From Acidobacteria bacterium UBA2990 (lineage in GTDB: Bacteria > Acidobacteriota > Vicinamibacteria > Vicinamibacterales > UBA8438), in assembly GCA_002347025.1 (NCBI GenBank), contig DEAE01000005.1, positions 5,739 through 69,738 of the forward strand: 64,000 bases of DNA. The letters are read 5' to 3'. Of the stretch, positions 8,694 through 18,431 are shown piece by piece (position 1 is the first letter of the stretch; each line of letters starts with the position of its first letter). The notes beneath the pieces are model-generated. The model worked only from the letters and a program-made list of their open reading frames with translations. It had not been told where the DNA came from and ran no database searches. Made by a program: the position numbers and the translations under genes.

Positions 8694-9374
8694 GTGTTAC
8701 CAGTGCTAGAAATTACTGGCGTTTCAAAGTCATATCCGACCCCGCGCGGGTCGCTCGACATCCTTACGGACGCATCGCTGACCTTCAAGTCCGGTGACTC
8801 TGTTTCGATCGTCGGACCATCTGGAAGTGGGAAAAGCACATTACTCTACATTCTCGGTGCACTTGAGCCGCCGAGTACTGGTACGGTGACGCTGGATGGG
8901 GTGAACCCGTTTAGGTTGTCGCCAGTTGAATTGGCTGTGTTCCGGAATCGGCGGATTGGGTTTGTGTTCCAGGATCACCTGCTTTTACCTCAATGCAGTG
9001 TGCTTGAGAATGTTTTGATCCCGACGCTGGTTGGATTCGATGTTGACGGGGCGAAGGATAGGGCGCGTGAACTGCTCGGGCGCGTCGGTCTGGGTGATCG
9101 GTTGGACCATCGGCCGGCCGAGTTATCCGGTGGTGAGCGCCAGCGAGTGGCCCTTGCCCGTGCGCTCATCTGTCAGCCGCCGCTCTTGCTATGTGACGAG
9201 CCTACTGGCAATCTCGATCGCGCAGCCGGTGATGTGGTCGCAACGATGCTCTTCGATTTACATCAACGGCAGCAGACCATACTCGTAGTCGTTACCCATA
9301 ATGTGGAGTTGGCGGGAAAATGCTCGATTAGCTATGAACTGGTGGGCCAGCGAATCAAGCGCAGGAACCTATGA
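8694..9374 (+). CDS. ABC transporter ATP-binding protein, LolD/MacB type
   Basis: A 226-residue ATPase with all ABC motifs: Walker A 'GPSGSGKST' (residues 40-48), Q-loop 'FVFQDHLLL', signature 'LSGGERQRVALARAL', Walker B 'LLLCDEPTGNLD' and the H-loop 'VVTHN'. The 'EPTGNLD' and 'FQDHLLLP' forms are typical of the LolD/MacB/FtsE class. I use GTG 8694, which has GGAAGTGA just upstream; GTG 8703 is possible. The stop codon overlaps the ATG of the permease by four bases, so the two are translationally coupled and form one transporter acting on a lipoprotein, lipid or peptide at the outer face of the inner membrane. Confidence 0.9.
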   Translation: MLPVLEITGVSKSYPTPRGSLDILTDASLTFKSGDSVSIVGPSGSGKSTLLYILGALEPPSTGTVTLDGVNPFRLSPVELAVFRNRRIGFVFQDHLLLPQCSVLENVLIPTLVGFDVDGAKDRARELLGRVGLGDRLDHRPAELSGGERQRVALARALICQPPLLLCDEPTGNLDRAAGDVVATMLFDLHQRQQTILVVVTHNVELAGKCSISYELVGQRIKRRNL

Positions 9375-12300
9375 CCATTCGAATTTTGCTGCGACGAAGC
9401 CTTGCTCATTTTTGGCGAACTAACCTCGCCGTCATTGTCGGTGTCTCGGTTGCTGTATCGGTTCTTGCTGGTGCATTTCTTGTCGGTGCTTCAGTGCGGG
9501 GGAGTTTGCGGGATATCGCGTTGCAGCGCCTTGGGCAAGTAGATCATGTGATTACCGCAGGACTGTTCTTTCGTGAGGCGCTGGCCGGGGATTTGTTGGC
9601 CTCAGAACAGCTTGATGGTGTTGTCTCTACGGCTGTACCAATGATCGCGCTTGAGGGATTTGCGACACATCAGGAGAGCGGCAGTCGTGCTGGCAGCATT
9701 CAGGTCTACGGTGTTGACGAACGGTTTTGGGAGCTGCATGGTTTTGATGGATCCGAGCTCGCTCCGGCACCGGGCACGGTGCTAGTGAGCGGTGGTCTCG
9801 CGCGTGAGCTCGGAGCTGTGACCGATGACACACTGCTCGTGCGTGTCCAGAAACCGTCCGCGATTCCGGTGGGATCTCTGCACGGACGTCGAGATGACTT
9901 GGGTCGGACGATGCGCCTTCGCATACGAGAGGTGCTGACTCCTTCGACACTCGGTGAATTCTCTTTCAGGCCGCAGCAGGGTTTTTCGAGGGCTGTGTTT
10001 ATTAATCTTGGTCGAATGCAACGTGACCTAGAGCTCAAACTCCAAGCCAACACCATTCTGCTCGGTAGTGGCATTGTCGGTTCGGTGGAATCAGCAACGG
10101 GTGTGGCGGCCATCGAGATGGCTCTGCGCGAGCGGACGGGGTTGGAGGATTTCTCGCTGCGTGTGCGTGAACTGGAAGAGTCTGGCGTTTTGGTCGTGGA
10201 GTCTGCGGCGGGATTGCTCAGTGATGACGTTGTTGAAGCTGCAGTGTCGGCAGCGGTCGAAAACCAGATGGTTGAGCAGTCGATCTTGACCTACCTGGCG
10301 AATGAGATCAGGTTTGGCGACAAGGTTACTCCCTATTCTCTGGTGACAGCGCTTGATCTTAAGGTGCTCGGACCGGAAGTGTCTGTTCCTGCGGGGAGGG
10401 CTGCTGAACCTCCGTCAATCGTGCTGAACACATGGGCCGCTGATGATTTGGGTGCTACACCAGGGGATGTTGTGAGTCTGCAATATTATTTGTGGGAGGA
10501 AGCTGGTGCATTGCTGACTCAGGAAGCTGAGTTCAGGGTGGCGGCGGTCATCCCATTGGAAGGTCTGGCGGTCGACCAGGACCTGGCTCCAGACTACCCA
10601 GGCATCACCGAAGCGACTGACGTGTCGGATTGGGATCCCCCATTTCCGATCGACCTTGATCTAGTGAGGCAGAAGGACGAGGAATATTGGGACGAATACA
10701 GAACAGCAGCAAAAGGTTTTATAGCACTGGGAGATGGGCAGGACCTTTGGCGCTCTCGCTGGGGACAGGTAACCTCCCTGCGAGTCGGCTCGTCAGGCTC
10801 TATTTCCGCAGAGGGAGCTAATCGGTACCGGGCTGCATTCCGGTCGGCACTCGACCCACTGGCTGCCGGCTTCGTAGTCTACCCTGCTCGAGAACTTGCG
10901 CTTGAAGCTGCTGATGGGGTGACCAATTTCGGTGAATATTTCACCTATTTTAGCTTTTTTCTGGTGGTGTCTGCCTTGTTGTTGGCGAGTTTGTTCTTTC
11001 GCTTGGGTGTGGAACAACGCCTAAAGGAAATTGGAACGCTTGCAGCGTTAGGCTTCGATGAGGCTAGGGTCCGCCGTTTGTTCTGGTCTGAGGCGGTAGT
11101 GTTGTCTTTCGTTGGTGGTCTTCTTGGGATGGTCGGTGCCGTCGTCTATGCCGAAATCATCATGTGGGGGCTACGTACTTGGTGGGTAGATGCGGTTGGG
11201 ACAACCTTGCTGACCTTGCATGTGTCGTTGTTGTCGCTGGTGGCGGGGCTTATCGGTGGCATGCTAGCCGCAGTGTTCTCAATTGCTTGGTCTCTGCGCG
11301 TTGTTGTGGAGACGACACCACGCGCTCTCATTAGTGGGTCGTTGCCAAGACTTTCGAGCCGAGACAGATTCACGGGTCGTGTCTCTGGTCTGGCTCGACT
11401 GGCGCCTGTTGTACTTGGGCTGCTCGGTTCTTTAGTGTTGTTCGTGACGGTACTTGGTGCAATTGGCGATACGGCTGGCTTTTTCGGCGCTGGGCTATTA
11501 CTGCTCGGTTCGTTACTAACGCTGTCATGGGGGCTTCTCGAACGGGAGGATTCGCCGAAGGAAGCGGTGCCGTCGACTTGGTCTGTTTCGCGCGTAGGAC
11601 TTCGCAATGCGACCGCGAGGCCAGGTCGCTCTGTGCTTTGTATAACTCTAATTGCCTTTGCGGCTTTTATCATCGTGGCAGTGGATGCCTTTCATTTGGA
11701 GGGAGATGGTTCTACTGGCCGGGCATCAGGCACAGGTGGTTTTCTGTTACTTGCTGAATCTCTCCTGCCGATTGTGCATGATATGTCCTCAGAGGATGGC
11801 AGGACCGAACTGGGAATTAGTTCTTTCGACGATGAGGCGTTTGAGGGAATCTCGTACGCAAGATTCCGCGTGAGACCTGGTGAGGACGCGAGCTGTCTGA
11901 ATCTCTACCAACCTAAGAACCCTCGTGTAATAGCTCCAGAGTTGGCCTTCATGTCGGAAGACCGGTTCCGGTTTAGTGCGACCTTGGCCGAGACTGATGC
12001 AGAGGCCGCCAACCCTTGGTTGCTGCTGAACCGTGATTTTGAGGATGGGGCGGTTCCGGCCATCGCGGACGCAACGTCACTTGCCTATGCACTACATTTG
12101 GCCGTTGGCGATGACTTTATCCTTAATCGAGATAGCGAAAACCCGATTCGACTTAGGATTGTGGCAGCGCTGTCTGACAGTATCTTCCAGCGAGAATTGA
12201 TTATCGGTGAGCAGTGGTTTGACCGGTTATTCTCGCAGTATGAAGGCTACCGGTTCTTCTTGGTTGATGCCCCACCAGACCGGACGGTTGAAGTGGCAGC

Positions 12301-12766
12301 TACACTGGAAGATCGCCTGTCTGGCTATGGATTTGATGTGACATCGGCAGAAGAGCGACTTGCTGCCTTCCATCGAGTGAACAATACCTATCTGGCTACT
12401 TTCCAAACGCTTGGGGCCCTTGGCTTACTATTGGGTACCCTTGGACTTGGAGCTGTGTTACTCCGCAATGTCATGGAGCGAAGACGTGAACTAGCGCTGT
12501 TTCGTGCGGTTGGGTATGACACGGGTCATGTGTCCCTGATGGTATTGGTTGAGAACGGGTTGCTATTGTTCGGTGGACTTGGCATCGGGACGGTCTGTGC
12601 GCTGGTGGCAATTGCCCCGGCTTGGATTGAGCGAGGTGGTCAGTTTCCTGTTCTGTCGCTTGCCGGCCTCTTGTTGGCAGTGGCGGGGGCTGGCCTAGTG
12701 TCGTCCCTGGTGGCTACCGTAATAGCCGTTCGTACCCCACTGTTGCCGGCACTCAGGTCCGAGTGA
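9371..12766 (+). CDS. Large FtsX/MacB-type ABC transporter permease
   Basis: A 1131-residue permease coupled to the ATPase upstream. It has a membrane helix near residues 18-38, a large periplasmic MacB-type core, three helices of a first FtsX domain (about 520-650, including 'EIGTLAALGFDEARVRRLF'), two more helices (about 685-735), a second periplasmic part, and a second FtsX domain (about 1010-1120, including 'RRELALFRAVGYDTGHVSL'). Thus both permease halves that LolC and LolE supply separately lie in one chain. Proteins of this layout export or extract lipoproteins and similar substrates. The substrate is unknown. Confidence 0.87.
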   Translation: MTIRILLRRSLAHFWRTNLAVIVGVSVAVSVLAGAFLVGASVRGSLRDIALQRLGQVDHVITAGLFFREALAGDLLASEQLDGVVSTAVPMIALEGFATHQESGSRAGSIQVYGVDERFWELHGFDGSELAPAPGTVLVSGGLARELGAVTDDTLLVRVQKPSAIPVGSLHGRRDDLGRTMRLRIREVLTPSTLGEFSFRPQQGFSRAVFINLGRMQRDLELKLQANTILLGSGIVGSVESATGVAAIEMALRERTGLEDFSLRVRELEESGVLVVESAAGLLSDDVVEAAVSAAVENQMVEQSILTYLANEIRFGDKVTPYSLVTALDLKVLGPEVSVPAGRAAEPPSIVLNTWAADDLGATPGDVVSLQYYLWEEAGALLTQEAEFRVAAVIPLEGLAVDQDLAPDYPGITEATDVSDWDPPFPIDLDLVRQKDEEYWDEYRTAAKGFIALGDGQDLWRSRWGQVTSLRVGSSGSISAEGANRYRAAFRSALDPLAAGFVVYPARELALEAADGVTNFGEYFTYFSFFLVVSALLLASLFFRLGVEQRLKEIGTLAALGFDEARVRRLFWSEAVVLSFVGGLLGMVGAVVYAEIIMWGLRTWWVDAVGTTLLTLHVSLLSLVAGLIGGMLAAVFSIAWSLRVVVETTPRALISGSLPRLSSRDRFTGRVSGLARLAPVVLGLLGSLVLFVTVLGAIGDTAGFFGAGLLLLGSLLTLSWGLLEREDSPKEAVPSTWSVSRVGLRNATARPGRSVLCITLIAFAAFIIVAVDAFHLEGDGSTGRASGTGGFLLLAESLLPIVHDMSSEDGRTELGISSFDDEAFEGISYARFRVRPGEDASCLNLYQPKNPRVIAPELAFMSEDRFRFSATLAETDAEAANPWLLLNRDFEDGAVPAIADATSLAYALHLAVGDDFILNRDSENPIRLRIVAALSDSIFQRELIIGEQWFDRLFSQYEGYRFFLVDAPPDRTVEVAATLEDRLSGYGFDVTSAEERLAAFHRVNNTYLATFQTLGALGLLLGTLGLGAVLLRNVMERRRELALFRAVGYDTGHVSLMVLVENGLLLFGGLGIGTVCALVAIAPAWIERGGQFPVLSLAGLLLAVAGAGLVSSLVATVIAVRTPLLPALRSE

Positions 12767-12974
12767 AGCGGGACCACATTACCTGCCGGATCTCCGGTAA
12801 TGCCGATATGTCTCGCTCGATGGTCGGCCTGTTATGGGGATTGACCACTCTGAAGATTCATGCTGGAACTGAGCAAAAAGTCTGATGGCGGGTAGTTTGC
12901 ACGACTGGCTTCGTCTGTGTTTGATATTGGGGCATGTGAGTTCTGGGGAAATTCCCTAGCTTGGGAGAAGTTGT

Positions 12975-15900
12975 ATGCGATACCAGCGATTTCTTTTTGT
13001 AATCAGTCTCTTGATGGTTTTTGAAGTGTTGCCCGGGCAAGCCCAGACCCGGTTGCTTCGTTTTCCGGATGTTCATGGGAACCGGGTTGTATTCGTTTAT
13101 GCAGGTGATCTTTGGATGGCGTCGACTGCGGGTGGAATTGCCACGCGTTTGACGGCGCATCCGGGTTTAGAGGTGTTCCCCAAGTTTTCTCCTGATGGTC
13201 AATGGGTTGCTTTCACGGGGCAGTATGATGGCGATGAGCAAGTGTATGTCGTCCCGGCAGCGGGTGGTGTGCCGCGCCAGTTAACCTGGTACCCGGCGCG
13301 GGGTCCGTTGGCCCCTCGGTGGGGTTACGATAACCAAGTTTACGATTGGGATCCCAGTGGCGGGGCCGTGCTGTTCCGGTCTTTGCGTTACAGCACGGAT
13401 CTTTCCGATAGCCGGCTCTTCCTGGTATCGATCGAGGGTGGTCTTCCCACGCCGTTGCCTATGCCTGAGTCCGGGGCTGGCGACCTTTCACCAGATGGTA
13501 GCCGTGTGGTCTATTCTCCACTCTTCCGAGACTTTCGCACTTGGAAGCGCTATGAAGGTGGTTGGGCACAGGAACTTTATGTGTTTGATCGTGAGACGCA
13601 CAGTGTCGAGCAAATCACAGACCATCCGAGGGCTGACCGTGACCCCATGTGGATCGGAAACACGATTTACTTTACGTCTGATCGAGACGGCACACTGAAT
13701 CTCTATGGCTTCGATCTAGCAACACGCGAGACGACTCAGTTGACAACCAGCACCCAGTGGGATGTGCGCTGGCCTGGCGACGACGGGTTGAACCAGATCG
13801 TCTACGAACTGAATGGGGAATTACAGCTTTTAACGGTCGATGCAAGGGATTCACGTCCCATTGTGATTACAGTCCCGAACGACGGAGTCGCTATGCGACC
13901 GTCACGAGTATCAGCGGAGAGTCATGTCGAGGACGTTGAGCTTAGCCCAAAAGGTGAACGGGCGCTGTTTGTAGCGAGAGGCGACATCTTCACTGTTCCG
14001 ATAGAGAACGGGCCAACGAGGAATTTGACCAGAAGTTCCAACGCCCACGAGAAATGGGCTCGCTGGTCTCCTGACGGTAGTCGAATTGCCTTTGTTTCGG
14101 ATGGAGACGGCGAGGATGAGATTTATGTGATGTCTCAGGATGGAATTGGAGCACCGGAGCAGCTAACCGATGGCGGGAATGCAATGCGCTATGCTCCATT
14201 GTGGTCGCCAAGTGGAGAGGAAATCGCCTTCAGTGATAAAGATGGCAGGATTTATGTACTGGATGTAACTTCAAGGGCTATAACGCTGGTTGCCGATGAG
14301 GCGAATGGGCAGGTGCTCGATTACACGTGGTCGCCGAATGGTGGATATTTAGCGTTTTCTTTGGGCGTGGAGACTGGCTTTAGCTCGATTCATGTCTGGC
14401 GACGCTCTGATGCATCGCTACTTCAAATCACCAGCGATCTCTTTCATGAATGGAATCCGGTCTGGGACCCAGAGGGCAACTATTTGTATTACCTGTCGGA
14501 CAGGTCTTTCGTTCCTCAGCTTGGATCATTTGAGTGGAACTATCTGGTCGATCGGGAAACTGGGATCTACGCTCTCGCCTTGAGGGAAGATGTGCCGCAC
14601 CCGCTTCCGCCGGAGAGTGATGAAGTGGTGGTTACTGGCAGATCCAATGACGATGATGCAGAGAGTGATGCCGGTGTTTCGGAGGAACAGAGTGAGACTG
14701 AGCCGATCGGAATCGACTTTGAAGGTCTTGGAGGACGCGTGGTACGTCTTCCTGTTGATTTTGACAATTATGTGGGATTGACTGCTGGTGACGACAGAGT
14801 TTTCTTTATTCGGACCGGTGCCCAGTTCTATGGACGCGCCGGTGATGTGCCGACTGAGTTGCGAACCTTTTCGTTTGATGAGCGAGACACGAACACATTG
14901 ACAGAGGTTACCAGCGGCTACGCAGTGTCGCATGATATGGAGAAAATTTTAGTGGCAACTAGCGGAGGTTTTGACCTGTATAACGCATCAGGGCAGGGTG
15001 ATCCGAAGAGGATATCGACAGCTGGTCTCATGGTGGACCGAGTGCCAGCGCAGGAGTGGGGGCAGATTTTCGACGAGGTCTGGCGGCGGTTTAGAGATTT
15101 CTTTTACGTGGACAATATGCATGGTTACGATTGGGCGGCGTTACGGGAGCAGTATCAGCCGTGGCTCGAGCATGTCGCACACCGATCGGATTTGAATTAT
15201 GTCCTCGGCGAGATGGTGGCTGAGTTGAGTGTCGGGCATGCGTATGTCGCTGGAGGCGACTGGGAAAGTCCTGCGCGCCCTGATGTGGGCTTACCTGGAG
15301 CGGTGTTCGAGCTTGATCGAACGAGGGACCGCTATCAGTTGGTGAAGGTCTTCAGTGGGCATAATGAGGAGCCTCGTTACAGAGCGCCTTTGACAGAGGT
15401 CGGAGTCAATGCTCGAGCGGGTGATTATGTTATGGCCATCGATGGAGAAGAACTGACTGGTGGGGACAATCCCTATCGATTATTACGATACAAATCTGAT
15501 CGCCCTGTGCGGCTTACCTTGAACCAAAACCCTACCTTCGATGACGCCAGAGACGTGACTATTGAGCCGATTGCCAGCGAGACCAGTCTGCGCTATCTCG
15601 ACGAGGTGACTTCGAATAGGTTAAAGGTAGACGAGGCTACAGATGGACGGGTTGGCTATCTACATATTCCCGACATGGGAGCCACCGGCATTCAAGAATT
15701 TATTAAATATTTTTATGGCCAAATTCGCAAAGATGGCTTGATCATTGACGTTCGTGGCAATGGAGGCGGCAATGTGTCGGCAATGCTTATTGAGCGGTTA
15801 AGTCGCGATCTGTTGGGTACTCGGTTCTCACGGACGGAAGACACTGTAGGCACTTACCCCACTACCGTGTTTGCGGGACACCTCGTATGTCTTTTGGATG

Positions 15901-16256
15901 AGGATTCAGCTTCTGATGGTGATATTTTTCCGTATCGTTTTAGAGAAGCTGGCTTAGGGCCGCTTATTGGTAAACGTTCTTGGGGCGGTGTGGTCGGTAT
16001 TACGAACCGCGGTCCACTTATTGATGGTGGCTCCGTGAATGTGCCTGAGTTTGGGACCAATGATCGGAATGGAAACTGGGTGATCGAGGGCTACGGTGTT
16101 GAGCCTGACATCGAGGTTGAGAACGATCCTAGATCGGTGATCGCAGGTGGTGATCCACAGCTTGAACGGGCTATTGAAGAAATTACGCGGTTGATCCGGG
16201 AAGACCCCCGCTCGCTACCTATCCGTCCTGCCTCCCCTCCCGTCAAGACGCCGTGA
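12975..16256 (+). CDS. Exported tricorn-like S41 family peptidase
   Basis: A 1093-residue protein with a signal peptide (about residues 1-23, cleaving after 'GQAQ'). The N-terminal half is a run of TolB/WD40-type propeller blades ('FSPDGQWVAFTG', 'WSPDGSRIAFVSD', 'WSPSGEEIAFSD'). An acidic linker lies near residues 562-590. Next come a tricorn C1 region with 'MHGYDW' (His716, the likely charge-relay His), a PDZ domain (about 795-870), and the S41 core with 'IIDVRGNGGGN' and nucleophile 'SASDGD' (Ser980, followed by Asp981). It degrades peptides in the periplasm or outside the cell. GGGAGAAG precedes the ATG. The gene overlaps the following oligopeptidase gene by four bases, pointing to joint protein scavenging. 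Confidence 0.92.
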   Translation: MRYQRFLFVISLLMVFEVLPGQAQTRLLRFPDVHGNRVVFVYAGDLWMASTAGGIATRLTAHPGLEVFPKFSPDGQWVAFTGQYDGDEQVYVVPAAGGVPRQLTWYPARGPLAPRWGYDNQVYDWDPSGGAVLFRSLRYSTDLSDSRLFLVSIEGGLPTPLPMPESGAGDLSPDGSRVVYSPLFRDFRTWKRYEGGWAQELYVFDRETHSVEQITDHPRADRDPMWIGNTIYFTSDRDGTLNLYGFDLATRETTQLTTSTQWDVRWPGDDGLNQIVYELNGELQLLTVDARDSRPIVITVPNDGVAMRPSRVSAESHVEDVELSPKGERALFVARGDIFTVPIENGPTRNLTRSSNAHEKWARWSPDGSRIAFVSDGDGEDEIYVMSQDGIGAPEQLTDGGNAMRYAPLWSPSGEEIAFSDKDGRIYVLDVTSRAITLVADEANGQVLDYTWSPNGGYLAFSLGVETGFSSIHVWRRSDASLLQITSDLFHEWNPVWDPEGNYLYYLSDRSFVPQLGSFEWNYLVDRETGIYALALREDVPHPLPPESDEVVVTGRSNDDDAESDAGVSEEQSETEPIGIDFEGLGGRVVRLPVDFDNYVGLTAGDDRVFFIRTGAQFYGRAGDVPTELRTFSFDERDTNTLTEVTSGYAVSHDMEKILVATSGGFDLYNASGQGDPKRISTAGLMVDRVPAQEWGQIFDEVWRRFRDFFYVDNMHGYDWAALREQYQPWLEHVAHRSDLNYVLGEMVAELSVGHAYVAGGDWESPARPDVGLPGAVFELDRTRDRYQLVKVFSGHNEEPRYRAPLTEVGVNARAGDYVMAIDGEELTGGDNPYRLLRYKSDRPVRLTLNQNPTFDDARDVTIEPIASETSLRYLDEVTSNRLKVDEATDGRVGYLHIPDMGATGIQEFIKYFYGQIRKDGLIIDVRGNGGGNVSAMLIERLSRDLLGTRFSRTEDTVGTYPTTVFAGHLVCLLDEDSASDGDIFPYRFREAGLGPLIGKRSWGGVVGITNRGPLIDGGSVNVPEFGTNDRNGNWVIEGYGVEPDIEVENDPRSVIAGGDPQLERAIEEITRLIREDPRSLPIRPASPPVKTP

Positions 16257-18388
16257 CGCCGCCGCTTGCGATGACACTCACCCCTCCTCTTGCCAGGAGA
16301 GTACCGACACGACATGAGTCCCATGGTGTGGTTCGTGTTGACCAGTATCATTGGCTTCGTGACCGAGACGACCCGGCGGTCATCGCCTACCTTGAATCAG
16401 AAAACCAGTATACGCAGTCGGTGATGGACCAGACTGGAGATCTGCAGGAGACGTTATTTAACGAGATCAAGGATAGGTTCAAACAGACGGATATGTCTGT
16501 ACCCTACCCAGACGGTAACTATAGCTACTACGTACGCTACAAGGATGAACAGGAGTATCCAATCTACTGTCGCCGCCAAATTGGCGGGTCGTCTCGCGAT
16601 CGATCTAGTCTGGTGAATGTTCCAGAGCCAGGACCAGGCCTTGCAACAGGGGTGTCTGGCGCGCTTGAGCAAGTCATTCTAGACGTCAATGAATTGGCCA
16701 AAGGGCAAAATTATTGCCAGGTTTCAGGGCGTGAGGTTAGTCCAGACGGAAGTCTACTCGCCTTTGCAGTCGATTTTGAAGGCCGACGTATCTATAAGGT
16801 GCGAATCAAGGACCTGGCTAGTGAGGAGATGCTCGATGACGAACTGGAAGGGGTGACGAATAATCTGGTTTGGGCGAATGATGGCTACACCCTCTTCTAT
16901 ACCAGTTTGGACCCGGTAACACTCCGCTGGCATCAAGTCTATCGTCATGTTCTCGGTACTAGACAAGAGGAGGACGTGCTCGTCTACGAAGAAAAAGATG
17001 AGACGTTTAACTGCGAGGTTGGCAAAAGTCGTTCGAAAAGATATTTGTTACTGGCGTCCTACCAAACTGTGTCCACAGAGTACAGGTATCTGGATGCAGA
17101 CGATCCTGAGGGGCCGTTCACGTTGTTCTGGGGACGCGAGCGCGATCATGAGTATCAGATCGATCACTACCGAGACCGGTTTTACATCAGAACTAATTAT
17201 CAGGCCACTAATTTTCGATTAATGGAAGCGACTGTCTGGCAAACGGACCGGCAGCACTGGTCTGAGGTAGTTCCTCACCAGTCTGATGTTTTGCTTGGAG
17301 CATTTGAGTTGTTTCGTGATCATTTGGTGGTTCAGGAGCGCCGAGAAGGACTAGTTCATTTGCATGTACGTCCATGGGCTTTGCCTGAGAATGGGCATCA
17401 TGTGGCCTTCGACGAAGCGGTCTATGATGCGTATTTGTCGATCAACCGTAATCCTGACAGCCAGGTATTACGTTTTGGGTATGAATCGCTGACTAGGCCA
17501 GCGTCTGTTTATGACTACAACATGGTGAATCGGACGCGTGTTTTGTTGAAACAGGATGAGGTTCTCGGCGGCTTTGATCCTTTACGTTACAGGTCTGAGC
17601 GGTTGTTGGCGAGAGCACCGGACGGTGAGTTGATTCCCATTTCTTTAGTCGCTCGTCTTGGGACTCCACGAGATGGCACGAGTCCATTGTTACTCTACGG
17701 TTACGGTGCCTATGGCATCTCAATGGATGCGTCATTTAGCTCGGCTCGACTAAGCCTGCTTGATCGCGGCTTTGTGTTTGCTATTGCGCATGTTCGGGGT
17801 GGACAAGAACTCGGTCGCCGCTGGTATGACGATGGTCGGCTTTCCCGGAAACGGAATACCTTTACTGATTTTATTGCTTGTGCTGAATATCTGACAGATC
17901 AGCAAGTGACCAATTCTGATCGCCTATTCGCTATGGGGGGCAGTGCCGGAGGTCTGCTAGTTGGAGCGGTCATTAACATGCGCCCAGAATTGTTTGCTGG
18001 AGCCGTTGCTCAGGTTCCGTTCGTCGATGTGTTGACTACCATGCTTGACGACACGGTGCCGCTGACGGCGGGTGAGTATGATGAGTGGGGAAACCCCCAT
18101 GGACGTCTGGCCTTTGAAGATATCCGTTCTTATTCTCCTTATGACAACGTCGAAGCCAAGCCCTATCCGAGCCTTCTCGTGTTGGCCGGGCTCCATGATT
18201 CTCAGGTCCAGTATTGGGAGCCGGCAAAGTGGGTTGCGAAACTTCGAGCCTGCAAGACGGACAACCGTCCACTGTTACTTAAGACCAACATGGATGCTGG
18301 CCATGGCGGGGTTTCTGGCAGGTATCGGCGCTACAGGGACACGGCGCTAGAGTACGCGTTCCTTCTGAACCAAGCCGGCCTTGACTAA
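16253..18388 (+). CDS. Oligopeptidase B / prolyl oligopeptidase family serine peptidase (S9A)
   Basis: A 711-residue S9A peptidase with an N-terminal propeller beginning 'DQYHWLRDRDDPAVIAYLESEN', and a C-terminal alpha/beta hydrolase domain. The catalytic triad is visible: Ser564 in 'GGSAGG', Asp649 in 'LHDSQV' and His684 in 'DAGHGG'. The early 'ENQYT' region and 'VRGGQELGRRWYDDG' resemble oligopeptidase B (PtrB), which cuts after Lys or Arg in short peptides. The GTG start at 16253 overlaps the upstream stop; an ATG at 16271 is an alternative. There is no obvious signal peptide, so it may act in the cytosol on peptides released by the upstream peptidase. Confidence 0.9.
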   Translation: MTPPLAMTLTPPLARRVPTRHESHGVVRVDQYHWLRDRDDPAVIAYLESENQYTQSVMDQTGDLQETLFNEIKDRFKQTDMSVPYPDGNYSYYVRYKDEQEYPIYCRRQIGGSSRDRSSLVNVPEPGPGLATGVSGALEQVILDVNELAKGQNYCQVSGREVSPDGSLLAFAVDFEGRRIYKVRIKDLASEEMLDDELEGVTNNLVWANDGYTLFYTSLDPVTLRWHQVYRHVLGTRQEEDVLVYEEKDETFNCEVGKSRSKRYLLLASYQTVSTEYRYLDADDPEGPFTLFWGRERDHEYQIDHYRDRFYIRTNYQATNFRLMEATVWQTDRQHWSEVVPHQSDVLLGAFELFRDHLVVQERREGLVHLHVRPWALPENGHHVAFDEAVYDAYLSINRNPDSQVLRFGYESLTRPASVYDYNMVNRTRVLLKQDEVLGGFDPLRYRSERLLARAPDGELIPISLVARLGTPRDGTSPLLLYGYGAYGISMDASFSSARLSLLDRGFVFAIAHVRGGQELGRRWYDDGRLSRKRNTFTDFIACAEYLTDQQVTNSDRLFAMGGSAGGLLVGAVINMRPELFAGAVAQVPFVDVLTTMLDDTVPLTAGEYDEWGNPHGRLAFEDIRSYSPYDNVEAKPYPSLLVLAGLHDSQVQYWEPAKWVAKLRACKTDNRPLLLKTNMDAGHGGVSGRYRRYRDTALEYAFLLNQAGLD

Positions 18389-18431
18389 GGTTCGCCAGGG
18401 TGTGTGTTTTTTCCTGTTGGCTATATGTAGA

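Noticed and set aside
11146..11673. Minus-strand frame of 175 codons opposite the ABC permease
   Set aside because: It is an antisense reading of membrane helices, rich in Ser, Thr and Pro.
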